Assembly: GCF_048544455.1 (NCBI RefSeq)
Contig: NC_133537.1
Location: 68,020,134-68,084,133 of the forward strand
From: Silene latifolia
Lineage: Eukaryota; Streptophyta; Magnoliopsida; Caryophyllales; Caryophyllaceae
Reading direction: 5' to 3'
DNA: 64,000 nucleotides
The notes under the pieces were generated by a model, which was not told the origin of the DNA, made no database searches, and worked only from the letters and a program-made list of their open reading frames with translations. How positions within the stretch are numbered: the stretch's first letter is position 1; every line of letters starts with the position of its first letter. A program made the position numbers and the translations under genes. Below, one piece after another: positions 20,857 through 33,408 of this stretch.

Positions 20857-23250
20857 TTTTTTTTTTTTTGGTGAAATGTAAGAACTTCCATTAAGCACAA
20901 ACAAAGCTATTACAAGCTACCAATTTTACAACAAATCAATTTGAAGTAGCCAAACAGCAAAACTAAATCATTAAAGGGAGGCTACTTAACCAAACACTAT
21001 CTCTAGTTTGCATCTCCTTTCGAATCTTTGCCAAAAACCGCATCTTACACTGGTTGTGAACTTGAGCTATTACCACTTTAGGTTTCCATCACACGAATCA
21101 ACCCGTACTTTGTTTCTCTGCATCCAAATAGCATAGTGAGCAGCCAAAAAAGCACTCCCTATAACACCCTTCTGCAGCTTTGTGAACTGTCCAGTATACA
21201 CCCAAGCTATGACATTCCTTGCAGGTAGCTGTATATTACACAGCCTAGCAATGCCAGCCAGAATCCTGAGACTATACTCACAGTCCTGAAAAAGGTGGCA
21301 GTGAGATTCAGCAGCATTTCCAAAGAGCAAGCATAAAGTATCACTGCAGCAACCAAACTTATACAATTTATCCTTTGTCTGTAAGGCTTCCCTGGCAATA
21401 AGCCATCCAATAAACTGGTGCTTAGGTAAGCACCATCCATTCCAGATCTGCTTATGCCAGTCCACTCTATGAAACTTTCTCCTCATCACCTCATAACCAC
21501 TTCTGACAGTATATCCTCTACTCTCCCCATGCCACAACTCAGCAGAGTAGGACCCTAATAACTTATCTCTAACCTTAACAATAGCCTTCCAACTCCAACT
21601 TACATCAGAAGTAGGAGTGTAATCAGACCAAGCTGCTCCTTTCATATAAACGTGATGAACCCATCTAACCCATAGACTATCAGGCTTAGAAAAGACCCAC
21701 CAAACCAGTTTGCCAATTGTAGCTATATTCAATGCATAAGAATCCCTGATTCCTAGCCCCCCTTCATTCTTTGGAGCACATACTTTCTCCCAACCAACCA
21801 GAGGAACTCTAATATAATCCACCTTCTCATCCCAAAGATAATTCCTGCAAATAGCATCCACTTGTTGTAGAACACCCTTGGGAATAATGAAAATGTTAGC
21901 CCAATAAGTATAAAGGGAGGTTAGTACAGAATTAACCAACACAAGCCTTCCTGCATAGGATAAGTGCCTAGCCCCAAATCCTCTTATTTTTTAGACTAAT
22001 TTCTCAATCAAGACTTGGCAATCCTTCTTCTTCAATCTTCCAGCTGTAATTGGGACTCCCAGATAAGAGAAAGGGAGCTGTCCTTCCGTGAAACCAGAAA
22101 CTTGCATGATCTCTTGTTTAATGCTACCTTGGACACCATTGAAATAGGCATTAATCTTAGTATTATTCATTTGGAGTCCAGAAGCTTGTGAGAAAGTAGC
22201 AAAAACTCTGAGCATAACCATAATAGAAGCTGCATCCCCTTTACTGAAGAGGAGCAGATCATCTGCAAACATAAGGTGTGACAGCTTCATCTTTGAACAC
22301 AGAGGATGGTACTAAAAAGGAACAATCGCAGTGATATAGTGCATGACTCTACTCAAGTATTCCATTGCTATTGTAAAAAGAAGAGGAGACAAAGGATCTC
22401 CTTGCCTCAATCCCTTTTGCCCTTTGAAAAAACCAAAAGTTTCTCCATTCATGACCAGAGAATGAGAAGCAGTGCACACACACTCCATCACCAAGTCAAT
22501 AAACTTTCCAGGAAACTGTAAGGCTCTCATCATTTGCTCCAAAAACTTCCAACTGATTGAATCACATGCTTTCTTCAGGTCAACCTTAAGCATAAATCTA
22601 CGAGAGCTAGCTTTTCTATTATAAAGCCTAATCACATCCTGACATATCAAAATGTTCTCTACAATGCTCCTACCTTTAATGAAACCACCCTGATTAGGGC
22701 TAATGATGCAAGGTAAGACATTGGCCAGTCTATTGCATAGTAGCTTAGATATGCACTTATAGACCACATTACAGCAGGATATAGGACGAAATTGAGTTAC
22801 ATTCTGAGGCCTATCACACTTTGGGATAAGAGAAATAAGAGTATGGTTAAGTTGTTTAAGAATTTTCCCATGAGAGAAAAAATCCTGAACAGCCTCACAA
22901 ACTTCACCACCAACAACATCCCAGGCATCTCGAAAAAAAGCACTAGAAAACCCATCTGGACCTGCAGATTTATGAATGGGAATAGAAAACATGACCTTTT
23001 TTATCTCATCATTGGTAACTGGTGCCAGCAGCATCTCAGCATGAGCAGGGGAACAGATTATTCCTTGCTGAACAACTGAAACACTGACAGGGGAGGTATC
23101 CTTAGCAGTACCCAACAGTTGTATGTAGAAATCCAAAAAAGTCTGCTGAATTTGATCAGTAGATTCACAGGCTACCCCATTCTGATCAGCAATCTTTACT
23201 ACTTTATTCCAAGCTTGCCTACTCTTAAGGACACTATGAAAATATTTAGT
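20857..23250 (-). mobile_element. 5'-truncated L1-type LINE
   Basis: A perfect 12-bp target duplication, GTTTGCTATGAT, lies at 20845-20856 and 23251-23262. The poly(A) tail appears as a T-run starting at 20857, so the element reads on the minus strand. Endonuclease and ORF1 are missing because the copy is truncated in ORF2 before the reverse transcriptase. It holds RT and a C-terminal Cys/His region. Confidence 0.93.
21070..23250 (-). pseudogene. LINE ORF2 remnant: reverse transcriptase and zf-RVT region
   Basis: One reading frame runs from the truncation point (TKYFHSVLKSRQAW) down to 21070. It is interrupted by two in-frame stops (near 22309 and 21991) but shows no frameshift along this length. 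RT motifs are SAGPDGF, LIPK, FRPISCCNVVYK, NQGGFIKGRS, KVDLKKACDSISW (canonical elements have KAFDS), GLRQGDPLSPLLF and FADDLLLF with the catalytic DD pair. The C-terminal part, with GWLIAREALQTKDKL and CLLFGNAAESHCHLFQDC, corresponds to the zf-RVT domain of plant L1 elements. The enzyme would copy LINE RNA at a nicked target; this copy is dead. Confidence 0.92.
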
Positions 23251-23279
23251 GTTTGCTATGATAGTTCAAGATATCGTAA

Positions 23280-23534
23280 TGATTACAGAACAGAGGTGGC
23301 AATCGGGTTAGTCAGGTCCGGTTTGGGTCATATCAATTTCGGGTCACATCGAATCGTGACTAAGGTCACTTATGAGTCGGGTCGATTCATAGATCGGGTT
23401 CGGGTTAAGTCGGGTACATGATGTTGTTGAGTCGAGTTTTGGTTGGGTAGGATTATTAACGGGTATATTATTGAATTCAGTCACTATCGGGTTAAGTCAT
23501 TATTGAGTTGAGTCGTTTCGAGTTTGAGATAGGT
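23280..23534. repeat. Degenerate TCGGGT-rich repeat
   Basis: Many GGGTCGGGT, GGGTTCGGGTT and GAGTCG variants follow GAGGTGGCAATCGGGTTAGT, a starting phrase common in plant intergenic repeats. No coding frame and no clear ends. Confidence 0.55.
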
Positions 23535-23925
23535 CACTACTAGGTATACTCGGTATAGTGACGGAAGAATCCGTCACTACATTGCCTTTTCCGTCACAAA
23601 AAGCGGGTTTATGACGGATTGTCTGTCACAAAGACACAAACAGCCGTCACTGTTAATGGTCACAAAAAGCGGAATTGTGACGGAAAGTACGTCACAAATG
23701 GAGCTGGGACGGATTTGTGATGGATAATCCGTCACTTCGTCTCTTCCACGTGACAGCTTTTGGCCGTCACAAAATGAGCACTTGTGATGGATACCCGTCA
23801 CAAATTCACCCTAACCATATGCGACGAGCAATCCGTCACAAATGTTTGAATTTGTGACGGCTTATCCGTCACAAGATGGAATATTGTCTGACGGATTTAT
23901 GACAACTAATCTGTCACATGTATAT
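23535..23925. mobile_element. CACTA-like terminus with subterminal repeats
   Basis: It begins CACTACTAGGTATACTCGG. There follow about a dozen direct and inverted copies of (T)GTGACGGAT and ATCCGTCACAAA, the architecture of En/Spm (CACTA) subterminal binding repeats. The opposite terminus was not found; the minus-strand TNP-like fragments at 25890-26147 and 28603-29386 may be from the same element, later cut by LTR insertions. Confidence 0.5.
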
Positions 23926-24009
23926 TCAGCATTTATTAAAAAACCAGCAGATTTGTTGCTGGCTACAATGCGTGTAGCATTGTTTCAGTAACTCTAAAAC
24001 TTGCAATAT

Positions 24010-25689
24010 ATCATACAAACTCGTCGACCGCAAAGCGGGAAGCAGTTTCAAAGTCGACTGCAAAGCGGGAATGATCGGGACAAGAGTTGGTCGTCACACA
24101 TCCAATCAAACACATTTATAATACTCAACAAACTACTAGTTAGTGGTAAGTCGAGGTCGATCCATGGGACGTTGTGCTCTGGGTTCTAAGTCTATCTATC
24201 TCAATTTATGCTAGTGTCACAATTTGTTTGGGTTTGTAGTTGTGTCCTAGGCTAATACAAGCAATAAACTAAGAAATGTAAACAAATGACTTAAAAGCAC
24301 TAGGATGTCATGGGGTCATAGGGGATTCATGGTATTGATCATACAAACATGTTTACAAAGTTGCAAGCAATTAATGTTGTGGAGGAACCGAGTTGGTTTA
24401 TGTCTTACGGTTCATAGGAAGAGTTGGGTCCCGGAGCCGAATCGATTAGATTGTACAAAACCTACAAGTCGACTTACTTTCCTCCTATTCAACTTCTATG
24501 CATGGGCGAGTTGGTTTATATCTTACAAGTCAAGTTGAGTAGATAAGAGATGGTTGTAAATGCAAGGATTCATAGGCTTAGTATTTCATCAAACATAACA
24601 TGTGCATAAAGTTGACATCACAACAAGCAAGCAATTTAATCATGTGAACATATTAGATTAAGCATGAATCAATCCCATGTCGGTTTCCCCTAATTACCCA
24701 CTAACCCTAGTTAAGAGACTATTCACTCATTATCATGGAGAACATGTCATTAATGGTGTCAATCATCACAACAAGTATAAACATGATAATAGAATGAAGA
24801 AATGAACAATAAAGATTAAAGAGTAAAGGAATTATACCAAACTTTGAGATGATCCAAATAATAAAGCAAAGAATAATGGAAGAAACTTGATTGATTGATA
24901 AAGAGTTGTCAATTCTCCAATAATAACCCAATAATCTTCAATTACCCAATAATAAACAAACTTGAACAATAAATTAAGGAGAGATTAATGTGAGAATTGT
25001 GAAAGATTAAAGAGTAGTCTATTCTAATCTACTCCTAATCTAATCTAAAGAAGGATTTGTTCTAACTAAGAGAGATCTCTCCATTGATTACTACAAATGG
25101 GGTATTTATAGTAGGGATTTCATTAGGTTAACTAAGGCTAAACTAGTAATTACACTTTTTAGTTTAGAGCAGGGAAACGCTAGTCTTTTTAGAAGGATGG
25201 GCATCTTTCATGGGGAAAGAAGAAGACGAAAGTTGCTGTAAGAGAATCCGGGCGTCCAAGGAGGAAGACGGGCGGATTGTTGTGGTGGTGCATGGCCGTC
25301 TTCGTGGGAATCCGCTCGGATTCTTTGGAGGAATCCGGGCGTCTTTGTGGCTGGGACGCACGGGTTGTCACTTCAGGACGGGCGTCTTGTGGGTAAGTCG
25401 TTCGTCTTCTGTGACAGCATCCTATTTCTTCACTTCTTCTTTATTCTTGTGGGATTGGTCTTTAGTTCTTGTTTCCTCTTCATACTAGTCAATCAAACAT
25501 CGTCAAATAGCTTCCGAATACGCACGAAAGACAGGAATTTCCGCCTTATTATCTTCTTTCCTACAAATCATATGAAATGCGATAGAAAAGCAAATAGGAA
25601 GGTTTTGACGGATAGAATGGCTAAAGAATGTTATAATAGTATGCAAAATAAGTTCAATTAGGGGACTAAATATGCTCGAATAATGGTCA
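24010..25689 (-). mobile_element. Isolated LTR, minus strand, Ty3/gypsy-like
   Basis: On the minus strand it starts TGACCATTATTCGAG at 25689. It has the promoter ACTATAAATACCCC at about 25100-25113 and ends somewhere near 24010. GGATCGACCTCGACTTACC lies near 24150-24165, a phrase placed close to the 3' end of Athila-like LTRs. A GC-rich cassette upstream of TATA (plus 25240-25390) holds two GAATCCGGGCGTC copies and the dyad GAATCCGCTCGGATTC. No matching target duplication was found, so it may be a solo LTR with a worn end or a fragment. Confidence 0.5.
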
Positions 25690-25889
25690 CATCAGGGAAC
25701 CAGTCAACAACACGTTTCATACCAACACCGAACCATAGAGATAAAGGTTGTCTTTTATACATAAACTTCATAAAATCTAATATAACATTCTAATTTATCA
25801 AGTTTTAAGTTATGTTTTCTACTTAAGAAACTAATTTACCTAATCGGGGTGACGTGGTGACTACTAAATAGATGACCGTCATCCGTGAA

Positions 25890-26147
25890 GTCGTCTCTAC
25901 GACTTAGAGTTGGGCCACCTGAGCACGTAGGGTCGAGGAAGTCCATCCAAACTTCTCAGCCAAGAACGCCTCCATTATATCTCTTTCGTGCTTCTGGGTC
26001 ATCAGTTCCATATCCATGCATCCTACCTATTTTTTCTCGCAGTTCATTATTTTCAATTGTGACTCGAGAAATCAAACTACGTGAGTAAGAAGAAACTGAG
26101 TGACGGGCGATCCTATTAGCGGGAGGTGTGTACAACTCTATTGCCGC
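25890..26147 (-). pseudogene. Tail of a degenerate CACTA TNP-like gene
   Basis: On the minus strand a charged helical segment, ENNELREKIGRMHGYGTDDP followed by EARKRYNGGVLG, can be read before a stop. It continues the fragments at 28603-29386, from which it is separated by the solo LTR at 26153-28597. A coiled-coil tail of this kind is usual at the end of plant Transposase_24/TNP1-like proteins. The family call is tentative. Confidence 0.4.
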
Positions 26148-26152
26148 TGACC

Positions 26153-28597
26153 TGTAGATACCTCATTTCTACACCTCCTGCCAACCACCCAGTGATGATT
26201 GGGCCGCATGTTTGATACGCGGTAAGTTCATCGACAAGTGATAGCTCAAACACTCGAGTCAACCCCTTAGTCGTGATCTATGCGCCGATATGGTCATTTT
26301 GACAGCAACTAGAGTTCATTTGGAGTCTGGGTCAAAAACCGCTTCATTTTCTAAAAACCGTTTAAATGCCGAGTCGGCATATTCCGGAATGTTCTAGAGT
26401 TCTCTGAATAATTATTTTTTTAAGGAAATATCTTCCGCAATATTGTGTTTTACGGAATAAGGAAGTATATATCTACCGAAATTTCATTAAAAAACGCGGA
26501 AATCTTTCTTGCTCAGGAGGAAACCTCCGGGGAAAGGACACAGCAGGTGCTTGCGCCTCTTCCAAGGGTCGCAGTAGCTGCTGCGCCTCTTCCCCAGCCT
26601 TTTTTTCAAGTTTTCCAGAATATTTCCGTGATTTGTTTCCAAATCCGTGTCATTCCTAAACTCCTCCATGTGTTTAGTATAAATATAGACCTTCGGCCTC
26701 CATATTTGGCACGCGAGTGTTCCGCCTCTTCTTTCTCTCTCTTTGCATTCTAGACCATGCTATTGCTTTTGACGCCTACGTGCTTGATCAATCGACCACG
26801 TAAGCTCAGATCATTTTGAGTCACAGTCACGTTGCATAGACCGACCAATTTGACCAACTCCACGTTTAATCAACCTAATTAATCAATTTTCTAAATCCTC
26901 TAACGAGGGCACTTTCCACGCATATTCGAGTCGAGCAATCACTAAAACGATAACTTTAGTCAATCTCATTTCGTCAAACATGTAAGTCTGAGGGTGTAAA
27001 TCCCATTTATTTATTGTACTTTTTATTTTGTATTAATTAATGTAGATTTATATCAAAAGCACGTTCGAAAATCGTTTTAAAATCAATCTCTTAAAACCGT
27101 TTTTATAAAACAGCGGAGGTCAGACGTCGAGAAGAAACGCAGCAGCAGCTGCGCCTCTTCGAAGGATCGCAGCTTTGCTGCGCCTCTTCCAGAGGCTGCC
27201 GCTGCTCCTGCTCTTCTTCTTCTTCCTCGACTTCCTGCAAATTTTCTATTTTTCTTATTTCTTTAATTTTTCTTTGTTTTCTTTGTCATGTCAGTATATA
27301 AATCATGTTTTAATAATTCCTTTGTTATTTTAACGCTTAATTCGTCCTTAATCCCGAGTAATTTAATACTTGCGGGTTTTCGCCGTTTTAATCCAAATTG
27401 ATTCTTCGAGTTTCGACTTGTTCATGTCGAGGTTCTGGAATCATAACTTGATACATAAGTTTTCTTTTGAGTTTTTGTTTGTCTAAATCCGTTCTTAACC
27501 TAAAGTTTGTTCTTTTGTATTTCCGACACGAGACAATCATAATCATGTAAACCTTCTGTAATTTCTCGTTGCTTATTTCGTTTTAGACTTACCCAGATGC
27601 ATATAACCTGTTAAACACTTCAACTCGAGTCTAATATCGATAATTTAGCCTAAATCTACCAACGAACGATAACAATCTTGCGGTTCTGACTTCACAGACG
27701 GAGCCCAGCTCTAGAACAGACGCAGGAAGTGATGCGCCTCTTCCAGAGGACGCAGCAGATGTTGCGCTTGTTCTGGGATGGTTTCTGTCTCTGAACTCTT
27801 TCTCGCTTTGATGTAGCTTCTAATTACGGTTTAAATCAACTATTATTCGTATTATCACCTCTAATCTGACGTATTTTTTATATTTTTAATTCTAAATTTA
27901 TTTTTCTTTTTTCTTCTTTAAAATCCCGTCTTTGAGCGTGCTTTTGACGTTGATAAAATAAGCCTTGTAATTTTATGTAATTTTAATTATTGTAATTCAT
28001 TTATTTTTATGTATGCTTATATTTTATGGCATTCACATGTAATGAATCTAACTTCTAACTTCAACCAAATTGTTTGCTAATTACGTGTTAACCGACATAG
28101 TCTAATTTCACATGCTAGGATTAATCTATGTTTGTTGCATTGCATGCATTACATCGACGACATATCAAATATGAACAATTTCCCTAATCATTAGTAGAGG
28201 CTGTTATCGAGGCAGGCGGGATTAGGTGTTCGAATTAAAGAGCTTCCTAATACGTACCCTCACCCCTTACTCCAGTTATCTCTGGACATCCGTGTCCATT
28301 GGCATCTTCGAGAGTCATTCTAGACATGGAATGCTAAGGGTAACGAGTTCTTAGTGTTCATGTCACTACTTTGTGTCTTGACATGGCACGAGGTATTCGA
28401 ACGGTTTCCAATTTTTCCACAATAAATTGGTGGCGACTCCATAAATGCAGGCTTATTCAACCTTTCACCGGTTTCAATGCCTCACAAATAGGTAACGGCC
28501 CATGACGTGCTTTGGCAAACCAAGGTTCCGTGGGAGAAGTGCCGCCGCCTCGAAACCAACGCGCGGGTGCGCGCGGCGCGGGTGGCCCATGTCCACA
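26153..28597 (+). mobile_element. Solo LTR of the Tat-like family
   Basis: It begins TGTAGATACCTCATTTC and ends GTCCACA, 2445 bp, with a perfect TGACC duplication (26148-26152 and 28598-28602). The TATA box GTATAAATATAG is at about 26677. Dyad clusters lie at about 26528-26596, 27130-27215 and 27712-27775. Before its end it has a GC-rich stretch of about 150 bp that differs from the other LTRs of the family. It interrupts a TNP-like gene. It is older or from another subfamily than the pair at 8916-20458, since much of its middle differs. Confidence 0.93.
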
Positions 28598-28602
28598 TGA
28601 CC

Positions 28603-29386
28603 CAGTACTCAACACGTGAAACTTCCTATCAAAGCCTCCAGCGGCATTATAGTATGACTCGTACGGGGTCTGGTTGCACTCCCCGGGGCATTGGTTGGTT
28701 CATTAGTGTGTGGTACCCAGCCTGAAAAAACAATAAATAAGGAAAAAGTGTTAGTTAGAAATTGAATTGAATAGAACCTTACTAATCTATACAATAACAT
28801 AAGAAGGCTAACTGAGCCTCTATTGACATGACATGTGGTCGTAGAAATCATTTTTTCTAATTAAATCGGTTAAAAAACTTACGTCGGTCTCTACTACTCG
28901 AGGGTTAATCCAGTTGTCGTGCTTGCCTTTCTTGGACTTCTCCATGAGCCGGTACGGTGTGCTTTCAGGACCCTGGAAAAAGCATAACATAAAACAGGTT
29001 TAAGATCGACAATCGTTGATGCTTTGTTATGAGAAAACTAAGTTATGAAATGCACTAAGAATAAATTATGAAATGTAATAAGAAATTTTATAAATTTGTG
29101 CTTCAACTCATTCCTTAAAAGCCAAAATTGCATTCTTCCAGCCGAGAGTGTGAGTTCCTAATGTTTCCCATCTTTCGATCCCACCTTCTATTTGCCTTAT
29201 TTATTTGAGAAGGTTTAGCAAATTCGGGATTTTCTTCTGCCATTTTCTTCACTCTCTCCCAATGAGTTTGGCAAAGCCACTCCGGATTATTCTTTGTGAT
29301 GGCGGCATTGCCGATACAGTGGGTAATCTACCTCTTGATCCAGCTCTCCCACTCAGCCCTGAGAGGATATCCATCTTTTCGGCATC
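28603..29386 (-). pseudogene. Degenerate CACTA TNP-like (Transposase_24-type?) exons
   Basis: Three exon-like pieces lie on the minus strand. The piece at about 29100-29386 follows an AG acceptor and reads CRKDGYPLRAEWESWIKR, stop, then AAITKNNPEWLCQTHWERVK and PSQINKANRRWDRKMGN; a frame change then gives GTHTLGWKNAILAFKE. An exactly 30-codon exon at 28883-28972, with good AG and GT borders, reads GPESTPYRLMEKSKKGKHDN and WINPRVVETD. An exon from 28721 downward runs into the solo LTR. The style (PEWL..WERV, the K/N-rich NKANR segment) fits plant CACTA-associated Transposase_24 proteins, but no catalytic residues are seen. The family assignment is from memory and uncertain. Confidence 0.45.
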
Positions 29387-29633
29387 CTGAAATTATATAG
29401 AAAACAAATTATTATTAGTAGATAAATAAATTTAATTATATTATTAAAGAATAAAAATATTATTAAAGAATGAACTTATTATTAAATCAAAAAATTATTA
29501 TTCAGTAAAATACATATTAACGAAACCTAAAAGTAGTTCCACATCCTCTCTCGCTGCTCATGAGTCGCCTCAGTCCAATTGGTTTGCCTGCCCAAATTAT
29601 CGGGTCGATTTTTCCGATTATTTTACTAGTTGC

Positions 29634-30508
29634 AGTTAAATTCTATAGAGAATATGAGTTAGTTGTAGTTAGTTAACAATAGTTGACTCTATTTGACTCT
29701 AGTAGTTGACTCTCACATTGTATATATACCAAACTCATTGTATCATTTAGTTTAACTTAATACAATATCACATTTTATTTAGCCTTGCTTCTCTCTGGAA
29801 TCATTCCTCTCTTTGCTTTTCTCTATAACAAATTCGGGATTTTATGATGAAGATAGAAGTAAGTTAACTTCATATGGTATAAGGAGAAACTTAATTTTCT
29901 TCGATATCTGAGGTATAATCGCTTATGCTCTTAATCATTACTACGCTTTCCTTCACTAGCAATCAATCTTTAATTCGTGATCTTTCTACATCTTAATTGT
30001 TGAAGATCGTTATTTGATTGCATCTTTTCTGGAATTCGTACTTAATCGATCATTTTTCTTTTCGCGATTTGTTCGTTCTTTGATCACTGATTTGTTCTTC
30101 GTAATTGCATCGTTCAATACTATTTCTTTGATTTCTACTTCTTCTTTTAATTCAATATGCCTGAATGAGAAAATTCTGCTACTCCCTAATAAGTCATACG
30201 AATTGTATGATGACCATTGGTTTTTAAGTAATAATGATCAACCTAGCATGCGTATTGTTGATGAACAATTCAACGGAACTAAATTCTTGTCTTGGGAGAG
30301 AGATGTTTACTTTGCTCTTGCTGCTAAAAACAAGGAGGTTTTCATTGATGGATCACGAAAAATGTCTGCAAAAACTGATAGTAGTACTTACCGTCGCTGG
30401 AATCTATGTATTTTTCGATATTTCCGTCCATGTGGGCCAGGTGGCTCCTCGGATTATTGGAAGTTGCCTACAACATTCTCTATTCGTACAAATTATTTGT
30501 TTATATAC
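29634..30508 (+). mobile_element. Ty1/copia fragment: LTR and start of gag
   Basis: A short LTR-like stretch (about 29634-29872) with the TATA box TATATATACC at about 29722 is followed by TGGTATAAGGAG, close to the TGGTATCAGAGC primer site of Copia elements. A gag N-terminal segment follows near 30240-30410, with FNGTKFLSWERDVYFALAAK and FIDGS, the pattern of the Copia Gag head. The element stops at the Tekay-like insertion at 30509 and no further Copia part was found beyond 47280, so it is a broken fragment. Confidence 0.65.
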
Positions 30509-31411
30509 TGTAATACCCCGTATTTTATAATTATATAAATAATATTATATTCTATTTTATACGAATTATGTATGAGACAGAATAATATAATAATAATGAT
30601 AATTATAATAATATTGGTAATAATAATATACGATAATAATTAACTCGATACGGTAGTAATTGTGACGTTTGCTAGAAACTTCCACTCACCTTATATACTC
30701 CACCCTTATCCACCCAACCCTTATCCTAACATAATCTTACAAAATCCACAATGAGAGGAAGAGAGAAAAAGAAAGAAAAGTGGAGATTTTGCCCTCCGCC
30801 TCAGGATTGTAAAGTAAAACCGTCTCACACTAGTTTATATATTATTTTAATTAACCCGCCTCGACCTTGACCCGCCATAGACGACGTTGATCACCCCTTG
30901 ACCCTGTTGACCGCCCAAACCGTGTTTGACCGAGCCTTTTATTGGTTTTTGGTTGTTGTTGTGTGACCGTCTTAAGACGGATTTTTAACCCCCTTACCGT
31001 GACCGTCTAGGGCCGACCTTGAGGTGGTTGTGTCGAGGGGAGTGATGAGGTCACAGTGGTGGTCTTGGGTGGTGGGTTGAGTGGCCGTGGGTAGTGGAAA
31101 GACGAGTGTAAAAGGGGGTGTATGGCTGTTTTGTGTTTGTTGTGTTTGTTGTTTTTGTTGTGTCAGCTGCTATGGGTGGTTGTGGCCGTGTTATGGGCTT
31201 GTGGTTGTGTCCACCGTGGTCAGGGAATGCCACGGTGGTGGTGGCGGCCTCGGTGGTGGCGGTCGTTGGTGGTGGTTGTGTGTGTGGTGCGAGTTGGTGG
31301 TTGTTGTGTTGGTGTTGTCGTGAGAAGGGGCACCGTGGTGGCTGTGGGTTGGCCGATGGTGGTGGCCCACAGTGGTAGCGAGGCATGGTGGTTGTCGGGC
31401 TAGGAGGGATT
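30509..31411 (+). mobile_element. Tekay-like solo LTR, left part
   Basis: It starts TGTAATACCCCGTATTTT and is preceded by TATAC (30504-30508); the same pentamer follows the right part at 47275-47279. The LTR is split by the Athila-like element 31412-46217 and would be about 1.95 kb without it. A GGTGGT-rich low-complexity stretch (about 31040-31400) gives long spurious frames. Start, end and motif style suggest a Tekay/Del-type chromovirus LTR. Confidence 0.8.
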
Positions 31412-33312
31412 TGATATGTGATTATTTTGTTTCATTTTACCGCTTATTTAATGCCTTATCACATGTCATTCCCGCTCTTTGAAGCGATTTTTGGTACTAA
31501 TAGCTTCCCTTTAGTTCATTTGGCTTTAGATAATGCTTTGTAGGTGAAACAAGGCAAAGTGAGACGGAATTGGTGCATTTTGATGCCATTTGGATAGAGC
31601 AAGGACTTGGGTGAGGAATCCTAGCTTAGGAGCGGTCCTGGCTCACTTGGAGACTCTTTGGATGAGCTCTCAAGACCCCTTGTCCCTTAGGGAGGAGTTA
31701 TGAAGCAACTAGTGTCATCCCTTTAGCCATCCCTTAGGGAAAATGACCGGTATGGAAGAAGAGAAACAAGAAGCAAGTGCTGGAGTCCGTCCCTAAATCC
31801 ATCCCACCGGGACAGCCAAAGGGACAGACACCCGTACCGGTCGGGACAGATTTTGTCCCTAAAGGACGGTTCACTTCGCCCATTTTCTCTTCGGGTTCAC
31901 CTCCATTTGTTTTGCAAACACTATATATACCCCCACTTTGTAATTTTTGAGACACACAACCCTAGATCTACTTTATTTCCATTCTCCAAGTTTGAAACTT
32001 TGCTAATTACTTTGCTAATCCTTTCCTAATTGGACTAATTCCTTCAATAATTAGTAGATTATTAGTTCTAGTAATTGGGTTGTAACAAGGTTGAAGATTT
32101 CTCCATCCTTATTTTCAATCTAAGTTTCCTTCTTGCTATTGAATTCGTATAATTTCTCTCCTTAGTTTCATTTGTTTACATTTGTTTTCTCTTAAGTTTT
32201 GTTTAGTTGTTTATGTTTGAATTCTTCTCTTTGTTGTTTGATTGTTGTTTTTCTCTCTCTTGTTCATCTTTTCCTTGTTCACCATTGTTGTTTTCACCCA
32301 AAGATTGAGTCTTTGAATTTCTTGTGTCAACGTTTGTGTCTTTTGGTTTAATCCTTACCCATCTTAGACTAATTTGCCTTTCCTCATAATTTTGTTGGTT
32401 TATTGCATGATTAGTAGTAGAATTTATTCTCCTATCATGTTTATGCTTACAGAATCCATCTTTATTAATTGTTTTGACTTGACAACCATGATTAGTGAGT
32501 AGTCTTTCACTAGGACTCGGTTTAATCCAACATGAGTAATTTCATTAATTTATTCACATAAAGACTAATTGTTGGGGGAGATTAGTAAGGGTAGACTAGA
32601 GGATTGATTTGATTTATGGGTCAATTTTGGGTAATGTTGATTTGTGACTCTTGTCCACCAATGAGAGTTGGTTAGGTCGGGAATCGGGTACCCGGGATTT
32701 GGTCTTATTGCTAACCTAGGTTGAGACCGAAAGGGAGAACCAAGGGAGGGTACCTCTAGGCTAGTGTTTGAAATCGACCTCCGAGAGGAGGAGTGGGATG
32801 ACCCGGAACTCGATGGGGGCTTAATGACCTTAGCCAATATTAGGCTACCTTTGGAATATGCATGTTTTTGGGGTAGCCGGGTGTTAAGCTAAGGATTCCG
32901 ACCTTCGAACCCGAGAGGGGGGTTGGTGGGGAGTGCTAGTGTCCTATTGCGAACCCGAGTGGGGGGTTTTAGGCGAATTAGAGCCATATCCTCCTTGCTT
33001 GTCTACCCAAATAATTAGCCTAGGAATTCGTGATGTGGAATTACGAATTGTTGAGGGAGAACCGAGTTCTAGGCCTTTTAATCATTTGATTTACAACTTA
33101 ATCTTCTCTTGCTCTTTTTTTTCTTCTCTTGTTAAATTGCATTTCATTTTGTTTAGGTTAGTTGTTAGTTTAATAACCTCATCTAAATATTGTCGACTTA
33201 GCTAAGCCAAAGAATTAAAACAATTAGTAATCTTCCTAGCTCCTTGTGGGATCGACCCTCAATTTTGCGCGACGACAACCATGCACTTGCGAGGTTGAAT
33301 TTGATACCATCA
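31412..33312 (+). repeat. 5' LTR of Athila-like element
   Basis: It begins TGATATGTGATT and ends ACCATCA, 1901 bp. The TATA box ACTATATATACC is at about 31920. Just upstream (about 31785-31868) lies a GC-rich dyad cassette with ACCGGT, GGGACAGATTTTGTCCC and several GGGACAG units. GGGATCGACCCTCAATTTTG near the end is typical of Athila LTRs. Confidence 0.9.
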
Positions 33313-33318
33313 AGTTTT

Positions 33319-33336
33319 TGGCGCCGTTGCCGGGGA
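33319..33336 (+). other. Primer-binding site, Athila type
   Basis: TGGCGCCGTTGCCGGGGA stands seven bases after the LTR end. This is the standard Athila primer site, generally assigned to tRNA-Asp. Confidence 0.9.
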
Positions 33337-33408
33337 ACAAATGCTAGATATTAATCGTTTTATTCTAGTTTAGACTAGGTCCTTTTTTGTTACTAATCCT
33401 TTTCTTAA

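Noticed and set aside
25164-25661. Frames on both strands across the GC-rich cassette
   Set aside because: They fall in the U3 of a minus-strand LTR and are composed of repeated GACGCCCG/GGATTC motifs.
31051-31403. Several overlapping frames on both strands (His/Thr/Pro-rich, Val/Cys/Trp-rich)
   Set aside because: They come from GGTGGT/GTTGTG low complexity inside a Tekay-like LTR; no homology recognised.
33319-33336. tRNA-like match
   Set aside because: It is only the 18-nt primer-binding site of the Athila-like element, not a tRNA gene.
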